A stretch of 64,000 nt of DNA. Origin: Malurus cyaneus samueli (Eukaryota; Chordata; Aves; Passeriformes; Maluridae). A program made the position numbers and the translations under genes. Below the pieces are notes generated by a model, which made no database searches, was not told the DNA's origin, and saw only the letters and a program-made list of their open reading frames with translations. This document shows, one piece after another, positions 11,288-23,358 of the stretch. Location: positions 2,310,217 to 2,374,216 of the forward strand of contig VKON01000103.1 of NCBI GenBank assembly GCA_009741485.1. The letters are read 5' to 3'. Position 1 is the stretch's first letter. Every line of letters begins with the position of its first letter.

Positions 11288-14200
11288 GCTTCTAGAATCT
11301 GCAAGAAGAAATTGTTATTTTGGTGCCATTTTACTTGTGAACATCTCCTCTAATAACTGATGGGATGATTCCATAGGTTGGAAGATAAAACTATTTTCTC
11401 TGGCTAGTAAAATATTTTCTGTTACTCATAGTTTAATGGAGGATAAGCATTTTTCCAGCTTTGAACTGTAAAGAAAATGTGAGAAGACACTAGTGAGTAG
11501 AAATTGTACTAATTTGCTGCTCTTTGACCTATTTACAAGAAAATATTTCCAGAATTGATTAGTGTTACTGGACAACTCCATTCCTAAGTGAAATGGAGTG
11601 ACTGTAAAGAGATCAACTTTTGAATTCATGCAGAAAAAGCGCTTTTAAAATTGTCTCATTTTTGGGCTCCCAGAAATAACAACATTCAGACCACTACCTA
11701 TTTCTGAGAAATTCTGATGGCTTGACTGATTGGTATCTTTGAAGAGGGAGCAAATTCAGATTTCAGCTCTTTTTTATTTCTGTGATTTTCTGTGGTTTTG
11801 AGTTATACCTCAGAGAACTCACAATATTTTCAAGCCCAATCTCAGTTGTTCTCTCACGTGAAACAGGAGATGTGATTTAAAAGGGTCACTTAATTAGTCA
11901 GGATTGGCCAGAGAAATGCTCCTGACCTCTGTTCTATGCTCTAAAAGGTTCTCCTGATGCCAGGAACATGAATGGCAATTTGAGGTGGTGACAGAAATGT
12001 GTTTGGGGGCAGCGAGGGCTGGCTCCTGTCCCAAGGGCTGGGAGCTGATCCTTGTCCTGCACCATGGGCAGGATCAAATGGAGCTCCTGGAGCCTGTGCT
12101 GAGCCAGGGAGGAACATTCAGGACCATTTGGGCCCTGAGAAAAGCTTTGATAGACAGTAGGTCTGGATTTGTTCTGATGGTTTGCATTGCTCCATCCCAA
12201 ACTGAAAATGTACATTTTTCACAGCCTTAAGTACTGACCAATAGTTAAGCTTTTTTGTCCCTGTTTTCCTCTGTTTTACAGCTGCCAGTACATCTATGAT
12301 AATTCCTCCTAAACTGTGTTACCACTTGCTTTTTTTTTGGATGGTTTCCTCGTGCTGAGAGGCCAGAACGTTTTCATGGCTTTTCAAAAGCGTGGCTGGT
12401 TTTTTTCAGCTGTTGGATGTGTGGGTACCAAAGATGCTGTCATTTGATACTGGGAAGCTGGGAAATAACTAATGACGTCCAGAAAGGTGCTGTAGATGTA
12501 TAGTATTTCTTGATTTTTTTTTTTTATTGAGACAATTAAGGTGGTTTTTTTTGGTTGTGTTTTTTTTTTTTCTGTTCTTGCAGCAGTGGCATTGCTGGAA
12601 CTGGAGCAGGTGCTGGTATTAAGTAAACACAGTCATAGCAAATGACTGCATATCTAAATTTGTGTCTTGTATGCACTAGAAAGCCTCTTAGCTCTGTACC
12701 TTCATTTTATAATGGCTGAAATACTTGAAAAATTGTATAAAAATTAGCCTGGCACAAACTAAATTAATGAAGAAATGCTGGTCTGTTTGGCAAAGGTGGG
12801 GAGTGAGCTTGAGCTGAAGTTCTGAGTGTGGAATCTGTTGCTAAAATAGTGGCAGGACCTGGAATTCCGTGGTTTTAAATGAAGCAGGAATGTTTCTTCC
12901 TGATATTTCTGCCCACAGATGGGAAACTGCACACATTTGAGGAGCAGAATGTCCAAGCAGTTTTCACGGGAACATCCGTGCCTGCAGACTGAAACACGAC
13001 GGAAAATTCCGGAGCACCTGGCAGCCCAAACACCGGGGTTTAATTCCTCAGGATCACAAAGATTCCTGAGGATCACAAAGCAAAGCAAAACTCCATCTCT
13101 TTCTTCTTCCTTCTTCACAGAGTGAAAACATGCAGGTGAAGGAGAACATCCACCCCAAATTCTGTGGGGTAAAAGCCTTAAACAAAAGATAAAATCAATT
13201 TATCGCAGTGCCTTCCTTCAGCTTCATATTTTCTCAAACACCCAGTGCTGTGAGCATTCCCTGGGCCCTTTCCCTGTGATGAGCACTCAGTTTTTGTGCA
13301 TCTCTGGTGAAAATGAGCCTGAGCAGCTTCAGGAGCTGACTCCAAATGAAGGAAACTTGGTCAATCCAGAGAGCAAAGCTAAGAGCATTTTGTTGTTATT
13401 TTTATCAGTAATTACTGGTGAGAGCATTAATTAGAGAGGTTCACATTTTGATACAGCGAGCAGCAGCAACTGTAGTTTTTCACATTGATGATGAATGGGA
13501 AAAATGACTTAAAAATCCCAGGATTAAGGAGAATTCAACAGGAATTACTTTGCTTCTGCAGTAACCCACGGTGTTTCAGTTTGTGGATCAGTTTGACTTT
13601 GTTCTCTCTAGAAGTTCGGACACCTCTCTTTTTCTGCTGGATTTACAGAGAGTAAATCTTGCCTGAAATCACTTGAGGTGGATGATGATCTTTTTTTTAC
13701 TAGATGTTATTACCCAGATAAATACTTGTGGCAGAAATGTTCAAAATGGTGTCATCCCCACCCCATACAGGCTTTTCGTGCTAAAAAAAAGAGAAATCTA
13801 AAAAAAAAAATAATTATTCAGTTGCATAAATTATATTGTAAATGCAGAGGCATCAAGCAGGGCATCCCATTCTGCAGAATGAATAATCTCTGTTTATGAA
13901 GATATGAATATCTCTGTTTATGAAGATATTTTGCAGAACCCAATCCTGAAAAATCAGGACCAGAGATGTGCAGGGATCTTGTTTTTGAGTTTGGCCTCAT
14001 TTCTCTTCATGCCACTGACTGAATTTTGGGCTGTGTAAAAGTAACCTTTGTATTTGGGAGAAAGAGGGGGTCAGTAAGGCAGAAGTTATAATGGGCACAG
14101 TGATGTGACACAGTTCAAACAGAGCTCTGCTGCTCGAGCCAGTTGTGAACAAATTTGCTCAAAACTTGGAGCAGCTCTGCCCAGAATACAGGGAGAGACA

Positions 14201-15142
14201 TTTGTGTGATCACTGCTCATTCCTCTTGATTTAATATAAGGAAAGAATAGAGATTTATTTTTAGAGTCCAGTGCAACAGTCTTCAGTGCCCTTCCCCTTT
14301 AGATTAATTTTCATTTGGATTCACTTTTTGTTTTCTTGCTGTTGAGAATGTTGCAGACAACGAGGTTTTGTACCCCAGTTGACACTCAGAAAAGAATAGA
14401 CTCTGCTCTACAGCCATTATAATTGAGAATAATGTGTGCAGCAGATTTTTTAGGGCTATGCATATATAAAATGCCTGTGAGCAATGAAAGCTTGGGGCTG
14501 CTGGGTCAGATCTGTGAATGATAAATTGATTTACTCCACAGCAGTCATCTGTGTGCATTCCACACTACCTGAGTTCCATCTCTTCTGTGGACACAAAGAA
14601 CTGAAGGAAATTGAATTCCTGCAAATCTTGGGAAATTGCCTCTAATTGCATAGTGACTTATTTTCCTTTCTGGAGACCTGATGCAGTCGTTATTGTGGGA
14701 TGATTGGATTTTATGGATGCGAGGCTGCTCGTTACGAAAAGGAACATCGTGGTCCCGTTCCACTGCGATTTTTTGTTTTATGAAAATATTTCTGTGTCTT
14801 CCATATCAGATGTGATATTATTTCCCCAGCAGATGTCACGCAAACAAGCCCTAATTATGCACATATTCAGTGTGCTGGAGCTCAGGGAACCTGCTCAATA
14901 GCTGACTAATATTGCTTGCTGAACGCTGTGCTTGGATAAATACAGCATTTACTTGTTCCAAGCCACCTACAGTTACTTCTGCTTCAGATTTATATAAGCA
15001 GGAATATTTTATGTTTTCAGCCCCTATACAAAGAAGGTATTGTGTCAAATTAAGAAAATGCTCCTTCCTAATGCTGTAGTTAAGGTCCCACCATTTCTCA
15101 TCTTGCTTTTTATCTCCTTTTGGTCTTGTTAAATTCATGATG
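11288..15142. other. Non-coding AT-rich sequence, no gene seen
   Basis: There are T-runs near 12518-12570 and small direct repeats. One duplicates TCTCTGTTTATGAAGATAT near 13887-13929, and another repeats AGGATCACAAAG near 13050-13080. The interval about 14700-14780 has several CpG dinucleotides unusual for the surrounding AT-rich DNA and may be a conserved element, but this is only an impression. No open frame looks like a protein. Confidence 0.55.
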
Positions 15143-15190
15143 ACTTTTTTGATTTAATGATTTTTTTGATTTAATGATTTTTTTGATTTA
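15143..15190. repeat. Short AT-rich tandem repeat (17-bp unit, about 3 copies)
   Basis: The unit TTTTTTTGATTTAATGA is repeated head to tail nearly three times. It is a simple local repeat with no gene context. Confidence 0.85.
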
Positions 15191-18100
15191 ATTTTGATCT
15201 TAATAAATGCAGAGGTTTGTTTTTAGAGTTTTATTTCATACAAATAAGTGATTTGATCTTCATTTTGAGACTCAGAACATGCTCTGCCTCTTGCTCCCAA
15301 ATCCATTCCTCTTCTTGCTGCTTGTTTCTGCAGAGACTCTGGGCTTGGAGAAGAGCTCCATGTTGGGAGAACAGACAACCTCCTTTCACCTGTGACTTTA
15401 AAGAATAAAGGACTTTTTTTGTCACCTAACAGCTCTTGCAGGAAAGTGAGGCAGCAATGTGATTTGTCCTAAAAGGATTTGAGTACACAACAGCCAGGCA
15501 TTTCCCTCAGAGAGCAGCAAGCAGGAAAGCACAGACTGTGAGAATATTCCAGATATTCACAGATGTGGTATTCCAGATGTGTCATCCTTCCTTTTCCTTT
15601 AGCTGGGACCTTCTCTTCCTAATCCAGGACAATTCTTGGCTGCCATCCTGCCTGTTTCTGGAGGGATGCTTCCATTTCAATCTGGACCACCGTGTGGTTT
15701 TAACTGAGCTGCTAAAAGTTGATCATGGCAGAGATACTGCTGTGTTTCGGGGTTTATTCTTGCATTCTGTATTTTGGGGTTTATTCTTGCACCTTGAACA
15801 GGACAGGCAATATTCCCTTATCAGCACCACGAGCTAGTGGGATATCAGTGCTCTTAAGTATATGTGACCTAATAAGAAACCTCAGTAACTAACCATAGAA
15901 GAGTAATTTTAGCAGAGAACAAATTGCATCGGGTATATTTAGTTTCTTTTGCTTTAAACCAGTGAGAATATCATTACTAATCTTTTTTTTTTCTCAGGTG
16001 TCTCTTACTTAACTGCACTGTGGAATCTATAGTTTAAAATGTAAGTGGATTCAAGAGCAATTGTGAAATGCAGTCTAAAAGGTACAGCTGAAACTGGAGA
16101 TGGAAAATGACTGTCATATAAAAATGAATTCAGTATCTTGCTCAGTTTTTCTAGCTAGAGAGCCTCTTTTGACTTTTGTTTCTAGAAAGTTTGGGTTTAT
16201 TTTTTTTCTGGTTCTCATGCTATGGTGCCATTCTCGAGAGGACTCCAAAGAAATACAAATACACGAGAAAAATTACTTTCACGAGAAGAACAAATCCCAT
16301 GAGGTTTTGGGATTTTAGTTGCTCAAATATTTGCAATTTTGTGTCTTAGATATTTGGCCTAAAATGCCTGACAAAATAATTCTAATTGTGAAAAACGTTA
16401 CCAAGCTGTAGCACATTCTGATTAGTGTGATCACTCACTAATGTGTTCTGCTTGGGAACTGATGATGTAAGATGGCTTCAATGTGTAGTTCATTATTATT
16501 ATGGATGGTTTCTAAATTTACTGAATTGCTTCACCCGGTGCCGCAAAATGGAAAATTATATTCACAATAACAGTGTTTTGTACAGGTATTTATCTAGCTA
16601 CAAGAATTGAAATGTTGAAATAAGTTACAAAAGAAAAGAATTGCTCTTGAGTTTCCTGTTTGTAGAGGGGCTCACAGAAAACAAAATAGGTATTTTAGAA
16701 TAAACCTGAGTTACAGAAAGCGTGAATAGTGTAAATGGAACCTGTGATTAAAGGCTGTTAGCTAAGAATAGGTACTGGAAAAAAATTCTGGATGGAATTA
16801 AAGAAAATATCTGTTCTCCATTTATCATACTGGAAAAGTGGCTTCTAATAATCAAGCAGTAGCTTGTTAATGCAGTTCTGACTAAATAGCTGAAGAATTT
16901 AGCTATTTTTTATAATTGTTAGAGTAATGACCAGCTTATAATAAGGGATAGTTTATAGTTGGTCAGTAGCTTTCAGTCACAACTGTGTCTTCTTCATCTT
17001 TGCCCCTCTGGAAAATGAATTTCATTTCATGGAAGTAATGCTTCAGTGCTTTATATTGGATATTGAATTAGTTTGTACACGTAAAACATGTAGTATTTTA
17101 AGAATACTTTTCTGTTGTATTTGTGTATTTCCATGCATCACAGAGATTACTTTATTCTCTATCATAACATACACTTTAGAAGACTTTTTATTTAAAATAT
17201 AATCATCTATGCCTTAACAAGGAAGAGCAATTTGCTTTGGTCAGCCTGAAATGGGTGCAAGTCAGAGAGGATGACAGTTCAGAGCACTGCTGGGACACAG
17301 TGGGTCTGGGTTGTTCTTCACTGGCTGAAGGACTTCTTTAATAAATTTGATTTGTGGAGGTTCCTGCCTTAAATGGTTGGTGAACATGGTTAGGCAGTAC
17401 AGGCCAAACAGAGAGAAATACAATTTCTGAAATGGAACCATGTCATCTTTTAGCAGTAAGTTTTAATATGCTACTCCCCGCATTTACAGTAAGAAATGTT
17501 ATTATTTTATAAGGCCAATTATCCATCCTTTATGTTACTATTACACTGTTGAGCTCTATCACTCATTTCCTCCAGTGAGAACTCAATGCTGAGGATTCAT
17601 TCATGTAGGGCTGGAGGTAGCTGGGAAATTGCAGAGTCTTCCTCCTTTTTTCCTGCACCTTTTCATGCCATTTGGTGAGGTTTTTTTTTTTATTATTATT
17701 ATTTTTTTTTACACAACTAAGCCAGAGCTTTTTGTCATTCCAGTTGGTGAAGCAGTGGTTCTTCTTTGGGTTTTTGTGTTTGAGCAGCCTCTAACTGGCA
17801 AGCTCATGGTTGTCATCCTTTCCCAGAGCAATCAGGCTAATTATGGCTTTTCAGGGCACTGGATGCTCGTGCCTGGGCATTTTCCAACACTCTCAATAGC
17901 ACAGTGGGTTATTTAAAATGAAAATTTTGCCCTGTCTTGATTTGATTTTCAGAAATGCCGCTCAGAGGGAGCGCTGGGATCCGTGAGGAGGAGCATCCAT
18001 GGCTTCACCCAGTTTGCTCCATCACTTCATCCTGATGGTTTGTAGGGATTCCAAGTCAAGGAAAAATTAAACTTTAAAAGTTTCCTCCAGGTTTGAAGAT

Positions 18101-20495
18101 CAAAGGTGTTTTGCAAGCAACCTCAATGATTCAGTTCAAAGATGTTTGGAGGCTCAGGGTAGAGGTTCAGAGTTGAATTGTTATCCTAAATCGCTCTAAA
18201 AGTGAATGAGAATTTTTCTTGCACGCTCAGAAAAAGCTGAGATTGGTTTTATATGCTTCTGTTCATGTTCACATCCAAGGTGCTAAAAATAGGATATTGA
18301 GGAGCTTCAGAGGTCGACTTCTTAATTTAGACCAAAAGGGGAAAATATTCAGGAAATTCTTGGGTAGAAGATTAGTGACGTAGCAGAATGAGTGAAAGAA
18401 TGAATGAGTGCTTGCAGTACTAATTTCCAACAGAAAGATGGATTTAAAAATTATTTATATGAGCTCCCTGAGCTCATTTAAAATTGATGAGCAAAGATTT
18501 CGGTAATTGAAAAGAGCTAAGAGCAGTGCTGAAGAATGACTTGAGAATAAAGAAATAGGTGTGCAGTGCTGAAGAATGAATAAGAGGAAAGTACAGAAAA
18601 AAACCTTGTGGAGAACAGGTGAATTTGGACCAAAATATGAGCCACTTGTAGCAGTGAAGGAGCCACATAACATAAATGGAGCTGGACAACATGAAGTCTT
18701 TGACTTTCCAGTTTTACAGAAAATTGTAAATGTTCACCTTAACATGAACTCCCTCCTGCAGTTTATTCCTCTCTCTTGCTTCCTCTTTTGCATCTTTCCC
18801 TACGTGTTCCAGTGGTTTTTTGGAGATGGATGTTGTTTACTGCACAGTCTGGCAGAAATCTGATTGTAACTTATCAGATGAAATTTTTCATTTATTCCTT
18901 GCAAACACCTTGCAGTTCCTCCCTAAACTTGGGAACACCTCCAGAGCAATATACCACCCAAAAACTGCCACCAATATTTACTTATCCAAATCTTTAAGCA
19001 GTCTTTGATGGTTTGTCCCCTTGATTTTCCTCACCAAGTTGATACCTGGTTTTAAAACACTCTTTTTCCTTTGATTTGACTGTTTCTAAGGAATGCCATG
19101 ATTTTTTATGCTGCAGGAGCACAGTTAATTGGGTAGAACTGAGAAAAGAACCGGGTCCAAAGTCTGGCTCTGAGGCCCTTCCCTTCTTAGGCACGTTGTG
19201 TTCCCTTCAGGACAAATTCTGCTCTTCACAGAATCTCTACACGTGGAACTGAAAGCAGAGTTTTTTTTCCATTTGTGTCAATTGCATTTAGATTTTATAA
19301 ACATCAGCTCCAGCAGTTATTCTAGCTGCTCTGAGGTAAATCACTATACATTCGCTTTTCAAAAAAGCCATCCTGCCCAAAAAACAATTTTATTTTAGAT
19401 TTTTTTTTTTTGGTGGCTGTTTGTTGTCAGTGTTTTTACGCAGCTATCCATAAATACTTTTGGTTTTGAAAGCACCTCCAGCCCAGTATTAAATCATACC
19501 AGGACTGATGCTACCCACTGATATATTGTTAAATATTGTTGTCTGCCAGCCCCAATAACTCTTTTTCCTGGGCTGTCTGCAGCATTGATGCAGTTTGTAT
19601 GGCAGTGTAAAAAAACTAAAAAAATGGGCTGTTTTTTGGGGGGGGTGGTTGTTAATGTCTAGCCATGGCAGGTCGGGATGAACATGCTGTTCTCATATTT
19701 CTGTATTTTATCCCCAGATCTCTGAAGGATACCAGCTTGGCTCTGTGCCTGTGCATGGTGCACTTTGCCACGCTGAGATTTTGCAGTGTTTTGCTGTCAG
19801 GGCTGTGGGACTGAGCTCCTGTATTTGCCTGTGAATCTCACTGCTCTCACTTTTTTTTTTTTTTACAGGGAGAATTACACCCCCCGTGTGCTTGGAAGAG
19901 TAATTCTGACAAGCAAAAATGTGCTGGATAGCACAGCATTTCGTTTCATTAAGCAGAATAAATTGATATTTAGCAGAGCCCTTTTTTTAATAAAGGATCA
20001 CAGACCTGAAATATCAGCTGGTGCAATTTTGCAGTTCTGTGTTTAATTGAGTGGAGTTAAATGAGTTCACACTGCCCTACCTGGGGTATGGATCAAGAGA
20101 GGACTGAGTGTGCCATAATGAGCCAGAGACAAATTAATCTGAGAGTCCTGATTTCCCTGTTTGTGTCTTTAGAAGGCAAAGATTTCAGGTTATTCTGGTT
20201 TAAAGTTCAGCAGTTTCAGCACTGCTGAAATCTGTTTCCTTTTTCACGCTATTCCAGCACGAGCTTCTGCAACCACAAATGCCATGGCTTTATAAAACTT
20301 TCAGATGTCTCATTTTTATTCAGGTGATGTGATCATGTGGACTTTTGGATCTAATAAATCTGTGTAAACACTGCAGCTGTCTAAGAAGAAATGGTGATTC
20401 TACAAGAGCGCTGACATTATTGCACACACAATAGCGTGTGCAGTAAAAACAAATAAAAACCCCTTGAACAGAAACAGGTGTTCTAGTCTGGCACA
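15191..20495. other. Non-coding AT-rich sequence, no gene seen
   Basis: Only short frames, simple T/A tracts (for example 17681-17710) and a small direct repeat of GGGGTTTATTCTTGCA (about 15749 and 15777) are visible. No RNA gene or transposon was recognised. Confidence 0.55.
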
Positions 20496-20523
20496 GAAAA
20501 ATAATCATTAATGATTATTTTTC
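20496..20523. repeat. Perfect 28-bp palindrome
   Basis: GAAAAATAATCATT is followed immediately by its exact reverse complement, with no spacer. It is AT-rich and could extrude as a cruciform or bind a dimeric homeodomain-type factor. No neighbouring gene suggests a role. Confidence 0.9.
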
Positions 20524-20864
20524 TTTCTTCTTGTTGGAAATGCATTAATTGTCCCCTGATAATTTGGTGGTGAGGGGGATTTCTTGAGGTTTGTTTTAAT
20601 AATATCCTCTATAGCACCAGTAGATGCTGGCTTAGTGCCTCCAACGCTGACAATTTTTCAGCTGTTTTCTGCCTTCTCATTCTTCAATTCTGGCCTAAAT
20701 TAGCCTGTTTTACTTTGGAATTGGGATAAGCTGAGCATGTACGTTTAGTAAATTATAACTTATTAGCTCATCTGACAGGCATAAAGAGGTAAACTATCCT
20801 GATTTTGCTCTGTCATGTGCTTATTCACTAATTATGGCCTGCATGAGTCCATTCCAGGACCAGC

Positions 20865-20980
20865 TCTATTAAAGACAGTGAAGTTGTGAGTCTGATTAAA
20901 TGTGCTATTATGTGCTAAAATGTCTATTAAAGACAGTGAAGTTGTGAATCTGATAAAATGTGATGCTGGCTGTGAAAAAT
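20865..20980. repeat. 58-bp tandem duplication
   Basis: The stretch beginning TCTATTAAAGACAGTGAAG at 20865 recurs at 20923 with a few substitutions, giving two head-to-tail units of 58 bp. It is a simple local duplication in non-coding DNA. Confidence 0.88.
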
Positions 20981-23034
20981 GGGGTGTGAGGAGAGGCTAT
21001 TGTCCATTTGAGTGGTGAACAAGTGACTTTGTAGGATGGAGAAACACTTTCCAAGGAAGCCTTTGTGGATTGGGTCTTGTGAAAAAGATAAAAAATTAAG
21101 TGCAATGTGATAAATTCTTTCACAACTGGAATTTAAGTCTGCAGAGCTTGCACTAAACTGTGCAGAGCTACCTGGAAATCTCAAGGATTGGGACAGTGTT
21201 CTGTGTTTGAACAGCCACCTTTGGGATTTTCTACATCTGAGTGTCTTCAGCTCAGCATCTTTAGTGCCTGGGAAAGCCTGAGAGCAGAAAGTTGGTGCCT
21301 GCATTGAGTTCTGTGCCCACAGCTCCAGTCCAGCTGTGTCGAAACCCATCCACAATTTCCCTGCAGAGCCCTCTCAGTGCTTTTGGAGGATTTTCTCATC
21401 GTTTTCCTCTCTCAGTTCCCATCAGAATTACTGTGCAGACAGCGATGCTGCTGCTGTTGGGGGATTTTCCTGGAAATGTTCTGAGCTGGTATCAGCAGAG
21501 CAGCCCCTTCCCCTCGATGCCAGATTGATGGAAGGAGCAGAGTTATCACAGCTTGGTGGGTACAAGGGATCTGTGATGTGCAAAACCTTCAGCCAGACTG
21601 CTTCAGCTTCCCTTGGAAGGACCTGTGAAATCAGGGGGAGCACTGCATGAAGCCTGGGAGGGAGTAAAAATGCCCTTCAGCTGATGCTCAGGAAGATTCC
21701 CAGAAAAATTTTTGCTGCAGGGTGCTGGCCTGCCACCTGGGAAAATGATCAGGGGTGAGAGTGAGGAGGTCACTGTGTGCTGAAGGTGATTGGAATTGTG
21801 GAATGGGTTACTAAAACAGACATTTTTTTGTATTTCAGGCTGTCAGTGGATGGTTCTGAATGGTTGGAGTGTGGCCTGAAGGGAGCTGTGCAGAGAGTTC
21901 AGGCATGGCTGGTCATACAGTGCTCAGCAAAATCTGCCAGGCAGGAAGCCACTTCCAGGGTGTGAAGCTAAACTAACATTCAAAAATAAATGTGACTGTG
22001 TTTTCAAGGTCAGCTTTTTTAAACTCTGCAGTCTGGGATGTCAAGCTCTCACTACAAACTAAAAGGAAAAAAAGCCCCGTTGTTTAAGAACAAACATAAG
22101 TGAGACCCTTGCATTAAAAGCAGCACATTTTAACAGCCAGCTATGATTCTTCTCCCCACTAATTTGCAAGTGTGGAATGCAAGCTTAAATTCTAGACTGT
22201 GCTGGCACACAGCCCCTGTCCTAACCATTTCATAGGCAGTTTATTTTGGGGCACACCATTTCTCACCATATTAGCTAGCTGTCTGCAATAGCCACAGCAG
22301 AATAAAGCAAGCTGTGCTCTGTGATATGTATGTGCTGTGACTGCCACGGCAAAAAAAAAAACAGAATTGCTGGATCCTATAAAAAAAAAAAAAAAAAAGC
22401 CCAGAGCAGCTATGGAGTATGAAGTAACAAACAGAAAGCTGTGCTTCAAACTTTGACTCACTGGTTAGAAAGAAATAAAAAAAAATAGAATAAAATAAAT
22501 GGCTGGTAGGAAAGAGAAGAAATAATATATCTTTGTACTACAAGAGGGAGAGTTTACCCCCACATTATATGTATTTTTCTTAAAGGAATAGGAGGGTTTA
22601 CACTGTTTTTTAGGCAGTTTGTGAGTTTTCACTCTGGCTGGGAAGCAGGTATTCCAGCTCTTCTCTGGCTGTGGTGTTTGTCACCTGCTGGTGCTTGCTG
22701 CCCAACAGCAGTGGCACTGGAAAGTGAGATTTGTCCTCAGTTGTCTCAAAGTGATGTAACCATCAAAGACAAATTAGGTCAGCAGATTTAACTGCTCTAA
22801 CAGGGAATGCTACACTGAGAACTCCCAACTGTCCAGTTGTCCATGAGAGCCAGGATTTTCTAACAGCAGAGACAGCACAAGCACGGTTCAGAGCAGATTT
22901 TGCTTTTATTTACCCCAGAGAACCAATAATAGCTCAATGGAATCGATCAGCTCGGAGCACACCACATCTAAATGTGCCCTAGCTCGTGTTTTAGCTTTAT
23001 GCAAACAGGCCTGAAAGCTTTTGCCTGTCTGTCC
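20981..23034. other. Non-coding sequence with A-runs, no gene seen
   Basis: A-runs are present at about 22351-22361 and 22381-22398. The longest frame, 20927-21355 on the minus strand (142 codons), has no recognisable features and looks accidental. Confidence 0.5.
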
Positions 23035-23358
23035 CTGAGCCAGGTCTATGTGCAGAGCCTGTCCTTATCACTGAGCCAGGCTTATGTGCAGAGCCTGTCC
23101 TTGTCACTGAGCCAGGCTCATGTGCAGAGCCTGTCCTTATCACTGAGCCAGGCTCATGTGCAGAGCCTGTCCTTGTCACTGAGCCAGGCTCATGTGCAGA
23201 GCCTGTCCTTGTCACTGAGCCAGGCTCATGTGCAGAGCCTGTCCTTATCACTGAGCCAGGCTCATGTGCAGAGCCTGTCCTTATCACTGAGCCAGGTCTA
23301 TGTGCAGAGCCTGTCCTTGTCACTAAGCCAGGCTTATGTGCAAAGCCTGTCCTTGTCA
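23035..23358. repeat. 36-bp minisatellite, 9 units
   Basis: Nine exact-length 36-bp units begin CTGAGCCAGG and continue CTCATGTGCAGAGCCTGTCC, with variants (TCTATG or CTTATG in units 1, 2, 8 and 9; TTATCA or TTGTCA at the end). The outer units share a different variant from the inner ones, as expected for homogenisation from the centre. Because 36 is divisible by three, both strands stay open through the array. On the + strand this gives a 12-residue repeat of LSLSLSQAHVQS type. A 209-codon + frame (22972-23601) and a 127-codon minus frame arise this way. I do not regard them as genes. Confidence 0.95.

Noticed and set aside
20927..21355. 142-codon minus frame in the desert
   Set aside because: No recognisable motif and overlapping frames on both strands; frames of this length arise by chance in this much sequence.
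23035..23358. CRISPR-like regular array
   Set aside because: Units are contiguous with no unique spacers, and the genome is vertebrate.
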